Origin: Thermogemmatispora aurantia
GTDB lineage: Bacteria; Chloroflexota; Ktedonobacteria; Ktedonobacterales; Ktedonobacteraceae
Assembly: GCF_008974285.1 (NCBI RefSeq)
Contig: NZ_BKZV01000005.1
Span: forward strand, 372,001 to 436,000
Length of the DNA stretch: 64,000 bases
Direction of reading: 5' to 3'
Part shown: piece by piece, positions 25,836 to 36,321 of the stretch
Numbering within the stretch: position 1 is the stretch's first letter
How the letters are laid out: every line of letters starts with the position of its first letter
Notes under the pieces: model-generated
What the model was told of the DNA's origin: nothing
Database searches by the model: none
The model's input: the letters and a program-made list of their open reading frames with translations, nothing else
Translations under genes and position numbers: made by a program

Positions 25836-28004
25836 CTACGCGCCCGAAGGCAGCGCACTAATTGTCGGGCCAGCCTCATCGTTATCGTCCTCCTCCAGCA
25901 GAGGATGGCGCAGAAACCAGGCCTGACAATCCAGCGGCGGCTCCCCCGGCTGTGGGCGAAGCCGGGCGTAGGTCCCATCCGGTAGCAGCTCGCGGGCATT
26001 GACCGTATCGGCCAGCAATATCTCCAGTACCCGCTCGCGAATGGCCTGACGCAGATGGGGATCTTCAATAGGAAAGAGCGTCTCTACCCGATTATTCAAA
26101 TTGCGCTGCATCATATCGGCGCTGCCGAGAAACAACTCCTCAGCCCCGCCATTGTAGAAGTAGAAGATCCGACTATGTTCCAGAAAGCGGCCTACGATGC
26201 TGCGCACACGAATATTCTCGCTGATCCCCGGGATGCCAGGCCGCAGGCAGCAGATACCCCGCACAATCAGCTCTATCTGCACCCCGGCCTGAGAAGCCTC
26301 ATAGAGCTTGTAAATGATCTCCGGATCGACCAGGGCATTCAACTTAAAGATCAGCAAGCCGTAGCCGTACTCGCGTCGCAGACGAATCTCCCGTTCGATG
26401 CGCTCCAGGATGCCGCGGCGCAGACTGACGGGCGCCACCAGTAACTTACGGTAGGCATTCAGACGCGAATAGCCCGTCAACGAATTGAAGAGATCCGAGA
26501 CATCGGCCCCAATCACCGGGTCGCAAGTCAGCAAGCAGAAATCCTCGTAAGTACGGGCCGTCAGGGCGTTATAGTTTCCCGTACTCAGGTGAACATAGCG
26601 GCGCAGCCCATCGGGTTCGCGGCGCACCACCAGCGCCACCTTCGCATGCGTCTTCAAACCGATCAAGCCATAGACCACATGAACACCGGCCCGCTCCAGC
26701 GCCCGCGCCCACTCAATATTATTCTCCTCATCGAAACGCGCCTTCAGCTCCACCAGCGTGGCCACCTGCTTCCCATGCTCAACCGCCTCCAGCAAAGCAT
26801 GCACCACAGGCGAATTCGTCCCCACGCGATAGAGCGTCTGCTTAATGGCCAATACCTGGGGATCAGTGGCCGCGGCGCGGATAAAGTCCACCACCACTCC
26901 GAAGCTATCGTAGGGGCGATGCAGCAGCAGATCCTGCTCACGGATCGCCGCAAAAAGGTCGCCACAATACTTCGAGAGCAAGCGAGGCACACGCGGAGTA
27001 AAAGGTGGATCTTTCAGGTCGGGACGATTGAGTGCGTGCAACTCCATCAGATCGCCCATGCCGAGCGGGCCATCGATCACCGTCAGATCCGAGGCATCGA
27101 TCTCCAGATTATCGAGCAACAGGCTGCGGATGCGCGGCGGCATCGACGGATTGACCGCCAGATCGACCACCGACCCAAAGCGGCGCTCACGGACACTCTT
27201 CTCCACATCCTCTAACAAATCCGAGGCCTCGTCCTCCTGCAGCTCGATATCGGCATCGCGCAAGACGCGGAACGGGTACGACTCCCAGACATCGATTCCA
27301 GGGAAGAGGCGGCTCAAGTGAGCGGCAATGACCTGCTCGATCCAGACAAAGGCCACCGGTTGCACCCCTGGCGCCGTCCGGGCGTGCAGCGGCAACGGCA
27401 CCTGAATAAAGCGAGGGAGGCGCGGAGGGACCTTTACACGCGCGAAGCGCTCGCCGTGAACGGCATCGTTAATGACCACGGCCAGATTCAGACTGCGGTT
27501 CGAGATATGGGGGAAAGGATGGCCGGGATCGACCGCCAGCGGCGTCAGCACCGGAAAGATCTCATACTCGAAATACTCGGCCAGGGCGGCGCGCTGCTCC
27601 TCGTCGAGCTGCTCATAATCAAGAATATAGATATGTTGCTCTGCCAGACGTGGCAGCAACTCCTGACGCCAGTAGCGACGCACCTCCTGCACCAGAGGGG
27701 CCAGACGCCGACGCACCTCGCGCAGCTGCTCCTCAGCGCTCAGCCCGTCGGGACTGGGGGTTGTCGCGCGGGCGGCTACCTTATCCTTCAGCCCTGCCAC
27801 GCGGATCATCATGAACTCATCGAGATTCGTATCAAAAATAGACAAAAACTTTACCCGCTCCAGCAGAGGATGGCGACTATCCTGGGCCTCCTCAAAGACG
27901 CGACGATTAAACTCGATCCAACTCAACTCGCGATTGATATAGAGATCGGGTCGTTCCAGGTCCATCGAGGACGAGGTAGATGGGGAATGCGGCGGCTGCT
28001 CCAT
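25836..28004 (-). CDS. ppk1: Polyphosphate kinase 1
   Basis: 722 aa from the ATG at 28004; an in-frame GTG at 28028 would add 8 residues and I cannot decide between them. N-domain LYINRELSWIEFNRRVFEEA, H-domain, and two C-terminal PLD-like domains: LIGLKTHAKVALVVRRE with the His that is autophosphorylated, HLSTGNYNALTARTYEDF, and GICCLRPGIPGISENI plus FLGSADMMQRNLNNRVE. It makes inorganic polyphosphate from ATP at the membrane. An upstream minus-strand TGCTATCAT at 28066-28058 is a plausible extended -10. Monocistronic. Confidence 0.96.
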   Translation of the reverse strand: MEQPPHSPSTSSSMDLERPDLYINRELSWIEFNRRVFEEAQDSRHPLLERVKFLSIFDTNLDEFMMIRVAGLKDKVAARATTPSPDGLSAEEQLREVRRRLAPLVQEVRRYWRQELLPRLAEQHIYILDYEQLDEEQRAALAEYFEYEIFPVLTPLAVDPGHPFPHISNRSLNLAVVINDAVHGERFARVKVPPRLPRFIQVPLPLHARTAPGVQPVAFVWIEQVIAAHLSRLFPGIDVWESYPFRVLRDADIELQEDEASDLLEDVEKSVRERRFGSVVDLAVNPSMPPRIRSLLLDNLEIDASDLTVIDGPLGMGDLMELHALNRPDLKDPPFTPRVPRLLSKYCGDLFAAIREQDLLLHRPYDSFGVVVDFIRAAATDPQVLAIKQTLYRVGTNSPVVHALLEAVEHGKQVATLVELKARFDEENNIEWARALERAGVHVVYGLIGLKTHAKVALVVRREPDGLRRYVHLSTGNYNALTARTYEDFCLLTCDPVIGADVSDLFNSLTGYSRLNAYRKLLVAPVSLRRGILERIEREIRLRREYGYGLLIFKLNALVDPEIIYKLYEASQAGVQIELIVRGICCLRPGIPGISENIRVRSIVGRFLEHSRIFYFYNGGAEELFLGSADMMQRNLNNRVETLFPIEDPHLRQAIRERVLEILLADTVNARELLPDGTYARLRPQPGEPPLDCQAWFLRHPLLEEDDNDEAGPTISALPSGA

Positions 28005-28312
28005 GCTCTCTTCAGCTGACCTCTGCACCTTAGCCTGGCAGGCGTCTCCTTAGCTTTATGATAGCACGCATTGTCCAGCGAGAGAGCAAGATCCTGACGT
28101 GCCACGGCCTTCACGCCCCTGCCCTGACTAACCCAGCGCTCCCCCTCTTTGGCCGGAGGGAGTGCTCACCTTGACACTGATAGCCCCCCTGATGTATCAT
28201 CACTCAGGTGAGAGCGTTTCATCCCCTTACCAGACAGCAGGGGTGTGGGCGCGAGGAGCAGCACCCCTGAAGCACGACGGCTGGCAGCGCGGAAACGCTG
28301 CAAGGCCAACAT

Positions 28313-28397
28313 GGGCGGTTGCTGAAACTGGTAGACAGGACGGACTTAGGATCCGTTGGTGCAAACCGTGAGAGTTCGAGTCTCTCACCGCCCACCA
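28313..28397 (+). tRNA. tRNA-Leu (anticodon UAG)
   Basis: 85 nt class II tRNA. Acceptor GGGCGGT (28313-28319) pairs with ACCGCCC (28387-28393), discriminator A, CCA encoded (28395-28397). Anticodon stem ACGGA/TCCGT encloses CTTAGGA, anticodon TAG at 28347-28349. Variable arm GGT-GCAA-ACC and T-arm GAGAG-TTCGAGT-CTCTC are complete. It reads CUA/CUN codons. Confidence 0.96.
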
Positions 28398-29042
28398 TCG
28401 CAAAGGTCCCGGAGTCACCTGCAGCGGGGGTGGCTCCTTCCATTCGCCAGCGGAGCGGAGCGCCTGCTTGCGGTGGCACGGACAGGACAAGGCAAAGCAA
28501 GCAAACGGCATGAGGGCTGACGGATAGGCAAGCTTTATCTCAGGCCCGAGGGTAGAGGAGAGGGAACTCTCTCAGTAGAGGCCGGGTGGCTGATCAGTCC
28601 AACGAGCTTGCCTACTTAGCAGGCCCGCGCAAGACAACAAGCTACCATCAGGCTCCCCTGAGCGCCACTTCCCGCTGCGGTTCCCGTTTTGTCGTCCTGG
28701 GGGGTGAAGAAGCGAAGCAGGCTGCATTCCAGGTGGCGGGCGGAGGTTGCCGGAAAGAAGAAGGGGCAGGTTGGTCAGAGAACACAGCTCGCCGAAGCTT
28801 GAGAAGCGAGCGTGTCGAGCAAGTAGCCTGCTCAGCGGCCCGCTGGATGCAGACGCGGAGTGGCATAGCGGGATAGTCCTGCGCCGATCGTTGTAAGACC
28901 AGATTTGTCTGACGCGCCTTGTTCTGTTATGCCCTGTGTCGTCACATCAGAACACACCGCTCAGCCAGTCAATGAGGCAGGCAAGTAGGCGACATGCCAG
29001 GCGGCACGTACGTACGATGATGATGCTTGTGTTGGAGGAACA
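28398..29042. other. Intergenic region between tRNA-Leu and tig
   Basis: 645 bp without a supported gene. Short open frames lack protein character. The tig promoter should lie near 28900-28960, where T-rich TTGTCT and TTGTTC segments occur, but no clean -35/-10 pair stands out. Confidence 0.35.
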
Positions 29043-30518
29043 GTGAAGGTCACAGTTGAGAAATTACCGACCAGCGAAGCCATCCTCGATGTAGATCTCA
29101 CCTGGGAAGAGGTGGAGAAGGCTTCGGATAAGGCTTATCGTAAGCTGGTGCAGCAGGTTGATATTCAAGGGTTTCGTCGGGGCAAAGCTCCCCGCTCCTT
29201 GCTTGAGCGTAAGTTGGGCAAGGAGTACATTTATCAGGAAGGTCTTGACGACCTGATCAGCGAGGCCTACCGCCAGGCGCTCCAGGAGCACCAACTTACC
29301 CCGCTTGCGCAGCCGGAGCTGGATGCCCCCATGTTTGAAATGGGGCAGCCTTACCATTTCCGCCTGAAGGTTCCCATCCTGACTCCCGTGGAGTTGGGTG
29401 ACTACCGCTCGTTGCACTTTGAGGATGAAGAGGTGATAGTGACATCGGAGGAGGTTGAGCGGGAACTGGAGGCGCTGCGCAACCAGTATGCTAGCTGGCA
29501 GAAGGTCGAGCGCCCTGCCCAGATTGGGGACCGCGTCACGGTCGATCTCAAGTTGACGGTCGAGGGGCGCACCATCTCCGACTACAAGGAGAATCCCTTC
29601 GAGTTGACCGAGAATCGGCCCGGTCTCTTTGCCGGCATGGATGAGCAAATTGTTGGCATGCAGGTCGGCGAGAGCAAGAGCTTCACTCTGACCATCCCCT
29701 CCGACTATGGCAATGAGGAGCTGGCCGGCAAGGAGGCCCACTATGAGCTGACTCTTCATCAGGTCGAGGAGAAGGTGCTGCCCGAGTTGGACGACGCCTT
29801 CGCCGCCCGCGTCGGCCAGTACGAGACCCTGGAGGACCTGCGCAAGGTCATTAGCGATGCCATCCAGGATCGCAAAGAGCGACAGAAGCGCCAGGAGCTG
29901 CGCGATAAGGTGCTGGAGGCCGTTGTGGCTCAGTCCAACATTGTCCTCCACCCAGTCCTGGTCAAGGAGGAGGTCGAGGACATGCTGCATGAGCTGTCCC
30001 ATATGTTGGAGAGACAGCGCATGTCGCTCGATCAGTATCTCCTGCTGATGCGCAAGAGCCGCGAGGAGTACATGAAGGAGCTGGAGCCGGACGCGGAGAG
30101 ACGCGTCAAGCAGCAGCTGGTCCTGGATGAGATTGCCAGGCAGGAGGGGATCGAGGTTACGCCGGAAGAAGTGGAGGGCGTTTTCCGCATGTATGCCCAG
30201 GCGGGGCAGCCGCTGCAGCGCAGCGAGGCCCAGGTGCGGGCACTGATCATCACGCTGCGGCGCGAAAAAGCGCTTTCGCGCCTGGTAGAGCTGGCGACAC
30301 GTCCGGCGGAAGAAACGGAGCAGCAGCAAGGTGGGGAGAGTGGAGAGCAAGCGCAGCAGTCAGAGGAGACGCAGCAGAGTGAGGCCACCACAGCTCAGGC
30401 AGAGGCCACCGCGTCGGAGCCGGAGGCTGGGCCGACTGACGAGGCGACGTCTTCCTCTCCTGCTACAATAGTAGTAGAAGACGCGGGGGCGCCGGCTGAC
30501 TCCGCGGGCCAGCCGTAA
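29043..30518 (+). CDS. tig: Trigger factor with acidic C-terminal extension
   Basis: 491 aa, about 60 longer than typical. N-terminal ribosome-binding domain with the signature VDIQGFRRGKAPRSLLERK (residues 39-57; GFRxGKxP loop docks on ribosomal protein L23), the FKBP-type PPIase domain at about 150-245 (IGDRVTVDLKLTVEG, FAGMDEQIVGMQVGESKSF), then the helical chaperone domain to about residue 420. The last 70 residues are Glu/Gln/Ser/Thr/Ala-rich and disordered. Start is GTG after GGAGGAACA. First gene of the tig-clpX-lon protein quality-control block; clpP, usual between tig and clpX, is absent. Confidence 0.96.
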   Translation: MKVTVEKLPTSEAILDVDLTWEEVEKASDKAYRKLVQQVDIQGFRRGKAPRSLLERKLGKEYIYQEGLDDLISEAYRQALQEHQLTPLAQPELDAPMFEMGQPYHFRLKVPILTPVELGDYRSLHFEDEEVIVTSEEVERELEALRNQYASWQKVERPAQIGDRVTVDLKLTVEGRTISDYKENPFELTENRPGLFAGMDEQIVGMQVGESKSFTLTIPSDYGNEELAGKEAHYELTLHQVEEKVLPELDDAFAARVGQYETLEDLRKVISDAIQDRKERQKRQELRDKVLEAVVAQSNIVLHPVLVKEEVEDMLHELSHMLERQRMSLDQYLLLMRKSREEYMKELEPDAERRVKQQLVLDEIARQEGIEVTPEEVEGVFRMYAQAGQPLQRSEAQVRALIITLRREKALSRLVELATRPAEETEQQQGGESGEQAQQSEETQQSEATTAQAEATASEPEAGPTDEATSSSPATIVVEDAGAPADSAGQP

Positions 30519-30569
30519 GACTCCAGCCAAGACTCAAGCGTCGTAATTGAGGGAAAGGTAACAACGGAC

Positions 30570-31850
30570 GTGGCAAACTCTAAGAATATTCGTACAACCT
30601 ATCGCTGCTCTTTTTGCGGCAAGAGCCAGGATCAGGTTCAGCGGCTGATTGCCGGCCCGTCAGGGGTCTATATCTGCGACGAATGCATTGACCTGTGCCG
30701 GGAGATCATCGAGGAGGAGCAGGCCACCTTTAGCAAGCCGCGTCTTCAGACCGGGAAAATCCCTACCCCGAAGAAGATCTATGAGCAATTGAGCCAGTAT
30801 GTGATCGGGCAGGAACGAGCCAAGAAGACGCTGGCAGTGGCCGTCTATAACCACTATAAGCGCATTAGCGTGGGCATGCAGATCGATGACGTGGAGCTGG
30901 GGAAGAGCAATATTCTGCTCATCGGCCCCACCGGCTGCGGTAAAACCCTGCTGGCGCAGACGCTGGCCAAAATCCTCGATGTGCCCTTCTGCATCGCTGA
31001 TGCCACGGCCCTCACAGAGGCTGGCTACGTGGGCGAGGATGTGGAAAACATTCTGCTGCGCCTGATCCAGGCTGCCGATTTCGATGTAGCGCGGGCCGAA
31101 CGCGGTATCGTCTACATCGATGAGATCGACAAGATTGCCCGCAAGTCTGACAATCCCTCGATCACGCGCGATGTCTCCGGCGAAGGTGTGCAGCAGGCCC
31201 TCCTGAAGATTATCGAGGGCACCATTGCTAATGTGCCCCCCCAGGGTGGCCGTAAGCACCCGCATCAGGACTTTATTCAGATCAATACTTCGAATATTCT
31301 CTTTATCTGCGGCGGCGCCTTCGAGGGCCTCGACAAGATCGTCGAGCAGCGTCTGGGCAGCAACCGCACCATCGGCTTCAAGAAAACGGTGGCCGAGCCT
31401 GAGCAGCGCGCTCAGGAGTCTGTACTTGCCCAGGTCATTCCAGAAGACCTGCTCAAGTACGGCCTGATCCCAGAGTTTATCGGACGCCTCCCCGTGGTGG
31501 TGGCCCTCGATAACCTGGATAAGGAGGCCCTGATCCGCATCCTGACAGAGCCGAAGAATGCGATTGTAAAGCAGTATCAGAAGATCTTCCAGCTCGACCG
31601 CGTCGAGTTGGTCTTTACTCCAGATGCGCTCGAAGCTGCCGCAGAGTGTGCACTGAAGCGTAAAACCGGTGCGCGTGGCCTGCGCAGCATTATCGAGGAT
31701 GTACTCCTTGATGTGATGTACGAGATCCCTTCGCGCGCCGATGTCAAAAAGGTGATCATTAACGGCGATGTTATTGCCCAGCGGCATAAACCGCTGCTGG
31801 TGACGCGCAGCGAGCGCTCTGCGGCCTATTCTGAGGATGAGTCTGCATAA
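30570..31850 (+). CDS. clpX: ATP-dependent Clp protease ATP-binding subunit ClpX
   Basis: 426 aa. N-terminal C4 zinc finger with Cys13, Cys16, Cys36 and Cys39, Walker A GPTGCGKT at 119-126, Walker B VYIDEIDK at 181-188, sensor and RKH-type pore residues (QGGRKHPHQ, 225-233) and the ClpP-docking loop IGF at 268-270. Because the IGF loop is intact, it should still dock with a ClpP encoded elsewhere, although clpP is missing from its usual place just upstream. GTG start 51 bp after tig. The stop codon lies in the loop of the intrinsic terminator. Confidence 0.97.
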   Translation: MANSKNIRTTYRCSFCGKSQDQVQRLIAGPSGVYICDECIDLCREIIEEEQATFSKPRLQTGKIPTPKKIYEQLSQYVIGQERAKKTLAVAVYNHYKRISVGMQIDDVELGKSNILLIGPTGCGKTLLAQTLAKILDVPFCIADATALTEAGYVGEDVENILLRLIQAADFDVARAERGIVYIDEIDKIARKSDNPSITRDVSGEGVQQALLKIIEGTIANVPPQGGRKHPHQDFIQINTSNILFICGGAFEGLDKIVEQRLGSNRTIGFKKTVAEPEQRAQESVLAQVIPEDLLKYGLIPEFIGRLPVVVALDNLDKEALIRILTEPKNAIVKQYQKIFQLDRVELVFTPDALEAAAECALKRKTGARGLRSIIEDVLLDVMYEIPSRADVKKVIINGDVIAQRHKPLLVTRSERSAAYSEDESA

Positions 31851-31868
31851 CGCAGACTCATCTGTTTT
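31837..31868 (+). terminator. Intrinsic terminator overlapping the clpX stop codon
   Basis: ATGAGTCTGC (31837-31846) and GCAGACTCAT (31852-31861) form a perfect 10-bp stem; the 5-nt loop contains the TAA stop; TCTGTTTTT follows. It separates tig-clpX from lon. Confidence 0.85.
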
Positions 31869-32262
31869 TCTCTAACTTTGACGAACTGTCTGCCTGATGG
31901 TGAGCGGTGGCTCGGTCAAGCACAGGGAGAAGGCCAGAGTGGCATTGTAGGGAAGCGGTGGAAAGGGATAGCGGCAGGAGAAGAAAGGCCTACCCCTGAC
32001 CTGAAGCCTGAGGTGAGATGCTGGAGCGTAGCCTCTTCTGGTTGCCGCTCCCGCTCGCTCCGACTGCTGTGCCGATGGTGGGAGTTGTCAGGAGTGGCTG
32101 CCTGCAATGGAAGCAGCCGGTAAGCGGTAGAGACCCCTCTGGGGATGTCTCGCAGCCTGCCCGCCCATTCCTGCCCGCCTGCTGCTCGCTGCCATGTGTC
32201 TGAGTACTGAGCCGCTTGCTTCTCTTCTGTGAGAAAGCTCTCGCAAAAATCACCAATTATCC
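31869..32262 (+). other. Intergenic region clpX-lon
   Basis: About 390 bp with no supported gene and no CIRCE or HAIR heat-shock operator seen. A small hairpin AGAC-CCC/GGG-GTCT is near 32130-32150. The lon promoter is at the 3' end. Confidence 0.35.
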
Positions 32263-32271
32263 TGTTATAGT
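32263..32271 (+). promoter_or_regulatory. Extended -10 promoter of lon
   Basis: TG-T-TATAGT with expected start near 32278, giving a 38-nt leader before the lon ATG. The -35 region (GCAAAA) is weak, as often seen with extended -10 promoters. Confidence 0.6.
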
Positions 32272-32315
32272 CTATATAGAGAAGAGAAATAATAGATAGT
32301 AGATAGGCGGAACTC

Positions 32316-34967
32316 ATGAATGAGCAGCAACGCCCATCGGTGGAGCCAGAGACGATAGAGGTCTATCCGCTGGTAGCGCTCAAAAACATGGTTGTCTTCC
32401 CGCGCACGCGTATGTCCCTGGCGATTGCGCGCGAGAAGTCGGTGCGGGCTGTCGAGGAGGCGCTGTTACGTGCTGACCGCATGCTGGTCACGGTTGCGCA
32501 GCGTTCGTCGGAGATTGAAGATCCCCAGCCTGCGGACCTCTATGGCTGTGGTGCTCTGGTTGAAATTGTCACCGTTCATCGTCAGGCCGATGGGAGCCTG
32601 CAGGTGCTGCTCAATGGCCTGCGCCGTGTGCGCCTGTTGGAGTTTCAGGATCTGGAGCCGTTCATGCGGGTGAGCGTGGAGGTGCCTCCTGAGCCGCAGG
32701 TGCAGGGTCCCCAGGCTGATGCTCTGGTGCGTCATGCCACTAACCTCTTCGAGCATTATGCCCAGCTCAATCGCCGCTTCTCGGTCGAAGATATCAATTC
32801 GATTGTGGCTATTAAGTCGCCGGCTCGTCTTGCCGATATGCTGGCCGCCCATGTGGTGAGCGATGCAGTCCAGCAGCAGGATCTTCTGGAGACCTTCGAT
32901 CCCCTGGCGCGTTTAGAGAAGGTCTGCGTCTTTATCGGCAACGAGATCGAGATTCTGGAGCTGGAGTCGGTGATCCGCAATCGCGTGCGCTCCCAGGTCG
33001 ACCGCTCGCAGAAGGAGTTCTATCTGCGCGAGCAGTTGCGGGCGATTCAAGAGGAGCTGGGCATGGAGACGCCGTCGGAGGCCGACGAGCTGCGTGAGCG
33101 CTTGCGCCAGAAGAATCTGCCTCCCGAGGCGGCGGCCAAGGTGCGCAAGGAGATCGATCGATTGGAGCATATGCCTCCGCAGTCGGCAGAGATCGCCGTT
33201 GTCCGCTCATATATCGACTGGATGCTTGCCTTGCCCTGGAACGAGCGCACGGTGGATAGCTTCGATCTGGAGCGCACGCGCCGCATTCTGGATGAGGACC
33301 ACTACGGCCTGGAGAACATTAAGGAGCGCATCATTGAGTTTCTGGCGGTGCGCCAGCTGCGCCTGCAGCGCGCCAGTGAGCAGGGCCAGCCCCAGCGTGG
33401 CAGCCAGGGGCAGATTCTCTGCTTCATTGGCCCTCCCGGCGTCGGCAAGACCTCCTTGGGGCAGTCGATTGCCCGCGCCCTGGGACGCAAGTTCGTGCGC
33501 ATTGCCCTGGGAGGGGTGCATGATGAGGCTGAGATCCGGGGTCATCGCCGCACCTACGTTGGCGCTCTGCCCGGGCGAATCATCCAGTCGATGAAGTCCG
33601 CAGGGGTGCGCAATCCGGTCTTTCTGCTCGATGAGATCGACAAGCTCTCGTCTGAGTATCGCGGCGACCCAGCGGCGGCCTTGCTAGAGGTACTTGATCC
33701 CGAGCAGAATTCACAGTTCGTGGACCATTATCTGGAGGTCCCGTACGATCTCTCCGAAGTCTTCTTTATCTGTACCGGCAACGTCAAGTACCAGATCCCG
33801 CGCCCGCTGGCTGACCGCATGGATATTATTGACGTTCCCGGCTACATGCTGGAGGAGAAGGTCAATATCGGCCTGCGCCACCTGCTGCCGAAGGTCCTGG
33901 CAGAGCATGGCCTGACTCCGGAGCAGCTCAAGATCCCGCGCTCGGTAATGGAGCGCATCGTGACGGACTATACGCGCGAGGCTGGTGTGCGCAATCTGGA
34001 GCGACAGCTGGCTACGATCTGTCGCAAAGCTGCGCGCCGTATCATTGCTCGCCCCTCCACTCACCTGCGCCTGACCACTTCCTCGCTAGAGCACTACCTG
34101 GGTATGCCCCGCTATTCGACACCGCCGCTGAGTATGCGCATGCAGGTTGGCGCGGCGATGGGTCTGGCTGTGACCGAGAATGGGGGCATTCTCTTGCCAG
34201 TGGAGGTGGTGACGATGGCGGGTAAGGGCGACCTGCTGATTACGGGCCAGCTTGGCGATGTGATGCGCGAATCGGCCATTGCGGCCCTCTCGTACATCCG
34301 CTCCCGAGCCACTGAGCTAAACATCGATCCCAATTTCCAGGACGTCACGGATTTGCATATTCACCTGCCGGAGAACGCCATCCCCAAGGATGGCCCATCT
34401 GCAGGGATCACAATCGCCACAGCTCTGATTTCGGCCCTGACTCGCCGCCCGGTACGCGGCGATGTGGCCATGACCGGCGAGATTACCCTCCGGGGCCGGG
34501 TGCTTGGCGTTGGTGGCCTGAAAGAGAAGATCCTGGCTGCCCACCAGGCCGGCCTACGCCATATTGTGGTGCCTGTGGAGAATAAAAAGGACCTGATGGA
34601 GATCCCGGCCCGTATCCGGCAGCAGATGCGCTTTACGCTGGTGGAGACGATGGACCAGGTAATTGCCACAGCTCTGGCCGAGTCTTCCGCTGGCGAGGCT
34701 GAAGCCGACAATGACAGCCATACGCTGGCCGAGCCGCAGCCGCGTCCTTTACATGTCGATGAGCGTCTACCTGCTTCACGTGGACGCTCGCGCTCGCGTC
34801 ACGCAGCGATTGAGAACCGGCGCGGTGAAGAGCAGGTCCATCAGGGAGAAGAGACCCAGGAGCAGCCAGCGCTGATTCTCCCCGTGCAGGAGGATCAGGC
34901 CGCCGATGTGCCACAGGCTCAGCTTGGGGCCCGTGCTTTGGATGAACGGCCTGAAGGGGAGGCTTGA
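32316..34967 (+). CDS. lon: ATP-dependent protease Lon with C-terminal extension
   Basis: 883 aa, longer than the usual 780-820. N-domain from [17 protein letters not shown] to about residue 220, long helix bundle to 330, AAA+ module with Walker [10 protein letters not shown] near 371 and Walker [13 protein letters not shown], and LonA-type proteolytic domain with catalytic Ser695 in [10 protein letters not shown] and the Lys in [12 protein letters not shown]. The last 95 residues form an extra Glu/Gln/Arg-rich tail ([30 protein letters not shown]) of unknown role. AGGCGG precedes the ATG. Confidence 0.97.
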   Translation: MNEQQRPSVEPETIEVYPLVALKNMVVFPRTRMSLAIAREKSVRAVEEALLRADRMLVTVAQRSSEIEDPQPADLYGCGALVEIVTVHRQADGSLQVLLNGLRRVRLLEFQDLEPFMRVSVEVPPEPQVQGPQADALVRHATNLFEHYAQLNRRFSVEDINSIVAIKSPARLADMLAAHVVSDAVQQQDLLETFDPLARLEKVCVFIGNEIEILELESVIRNRVRSQVDRSQKEFYLREQLRAIQEELGMETPSEADELRERLRQKNLPPEAAAKVRKEIDRLEHMPPQSAEIAVVRSYIDWMLALPWNERTVDSFDLERTRRILDEDHYGLENIKERIIEFLAVRQLRLQRASEQGQPQRGSQGQILCFIGPPGVGKTSLGQSIARALGRKFVRIALGGVHDEAEIRGHRRTYVGALPGRIIQSMKSAGVRNPVFLLDEIDKLSSEYRGDPAAALLEVLDPEQNSQFVDHYLEVPYDLSEVFFICTGNVKYQIPRPLADRMDIIDVPGYMLEEKVNIGLRHLLPKVLAEHGLTPEQLKIPRSVMERIVTDYTREAGVRNLERQLATICRKAARRIIARPSTHLRLTTSSLEHYLGMPRYSTPPLSMRMQVGAAMGLAVTENGGILLPVEVVTMAGKGDLLITGQLGDVMRESAIAALSYIRSRATELNIDPNFQDVTDLHIHLPENAIPKDGPSAGITIATALISALTRRPVRGDVAMTGEITLRGRVLGVGGLKEKILAAHQAGLRHIVVPVENKKDLMEIPARIRQQMRFTLVETMDQVIATALAESSAGEAEADNDSHTLAEPQPRPLHVDERLPASRGRSRSRHAAIENRRGEEQVHQGEETQEQPALILPVQEDQAADVPQAQLGARALDERPEGEA

Positions 34968-35479
34968 GCGCTGCTCTCCCTTCTTCCCGCCCTACTTCCT
35001 GACCTGACCACCTGACCACCAGCCCTTATCTTCATCCTTGAGGAATCGCTCTGTAGGACGTTTACTCTATATAGGATCTCTGTGCGACGCTAAGTCGTCT
35101 GAGCAAAGAAGGATGGCTGCCCATCGTGTTCCTATTGCACCCATATCCTGATGATTGTACTGGAATGTAGATTGCCCTGATTACCCTGCTGCGCCTGTTT
35201 AGCGAGCCACTTCACCTCTAATCGGATCAAGGTGAAGAGTGAAGTGCCGTAAAGGGAGAGTGGAAGGAGAAGAGTAGCAGAAGGGGGAATAACCGGCCAG
35301 TAAACAGGTGAAGAAGTCGTCTAGGGCGAGCAACTAGCCAGAGCTGCAGTGGGCCGGGCTGCCTGATCTCCTGGGGATTCGAAGATCCTGTGATTGCACA
35401 CTCGCTCCTATGGTGATAGCGCAGAGTTTCCTGAGATTACAGTTCTCTCTTGAAGAGAGAAGAAAGAGGGGCATTGACA
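34968..35479. other. Intergenic region lon-DUF4870
   Basis: No gene seen. An 8-bp inverted repeat CTTCACCT/AGGTGAAG with a 12-nt loop lies at 35210-35237, about 240 bp before the first DUF4870 gene, and could be an operator or transcript hairpin. No clear terminator for lon. Confidence 0.35.
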
Positions 35480-36046
35480 ATGAGCTGGAATCCTACTCCT
35501 GGGCAGGACCCCAATCAGCCGGCTAGTGGTCAGTACGAAGGATACTCCTCGCAGCCGGGCGGGGCCTATGGTCCCCCCCCCAATAATCCTTCCTATGGCG
35601 GTTCGCCCTCTGGGGCCGGCTATGGGCAGGCCCAGTACGGTCAGCAGCCTTATGGAATGAGTGGAGCAGCAGGCACTCTCGGTCCCACCTCAATGGGAAT
35701 GGAGGCCAACATGGCTGCCGGCCTTAGCTATCTGGTGGGTTGGATCACTGGGTTGATCTTCTACCTCTCAGAAAAGCAGAATCGCTTTGTGCGCTTCCAC
35801 GCCATGCAATCGATCATCTGGTTCGCGGCTTTAACCATCCTTATAGTGGCCCTGGACGTCTTGGGGATGATCCCCTTCGTAGGACTCTTGACCTTCTGCT
35901 TGAGTGGGCTGGTGGGCCTGGTCGGTTTTGTTTCCTGGATCGTTCTGTTGATTATGGCCTTCCAGGGGAAGTACTTCAAGTTGCCCATCATCGGCGACTA
36001 CGCTGAGCGCTATGCTAATACGGTGCCCGCTGGTAGCGGTCTCTAA
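35480..36046 (+). CDS. DUF4870 membrane protein with Gly/Tyr/Gln-rich N-terminus (1 of 3)
   Basis: 188 aa from the ATG at 35480. Residues 1-75 are low complexity (Gly, Tyr, Gln, Pro, Ser; repeated GYG/YGQ/YGG units) beginning MSWNPTPGQDPNQP. DUF4870 follows: a first helix at about 85-100 (AGLSYLVGWITGLIF), the hallmark EKQNRFVRFHAMQSI, two more membrane helices and a C-terminal FKLPIIGDYAERYA. Function unknown. The hydrophilic head resembles aggregation-prone or phase-separating tails. First of three tandem paralogues downstream of lon. Confidence 0.85.
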   Translation: MSWNPTPGQDPNQPASGQYEGYSSQPGGAYGPPPNNPSYGGSPSGAGYGQAQYGQQPYGMSGAAGTLGPTSMGMEANMAAGLSYLVGWITGLIFYLSEKQNRFVRFHAMQSIIWFAALTILIVALDVLGMIPFVGLLTFCLSGLVGLVGFVSWIVLLIMAFQGKYFKLPIIGDYAERYANTVPAGSGL

Positions 36047-36084
36047 GCCAGTCTGCTCAGTGCTACACTGATGAACCCTTCAAG

Positions 36085-36120
36085 GGAGAAGGAGAGCGCC
36101 CTGGCGCTTTCCTTCTCTCC
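36085..36120 (+). terminator. Hairpin after the first DUF4870 gene
   Basis: GGGAGAAGGA-GAGCG and CGCTT-TCCTTCTC form a 14-bp near-perfect stem with a short loop; no U-run follows, so termination efficiency is uncertain. Confidence 0.5.
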
Positions 36121-36321
36121 GTTACAGCGCTCTCTCTTCTCAAGAGATGCTGGCTGACTGGCTTTCTCCTTCCCGCGCGGCTGCTCTCCTGTCAGATGCC
36201 GCTCGCTCTCTGATCCAGCCCTCTCTAAGCCCCCTACAACTCTGGCCGTTCCCTGTGCGTAATAACATAAGGAGAGTAATAAACAGAGGCATTGTCATTA
36301 TCAGAGAGTGAGTGCAGAGGG

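Noticed and set aside
30519-30569. Missed clpP between tig and clpX
   Set aside because: The gap is 51 bp and cannot hold a gene.
31869-32315. CIRCE or HAIR heat-shock operator upstream of lon
   Set aside because: No TTAGCACTC/GAGTGCTAA and no CTTGA-N11-TCAAG pattern could be found there.
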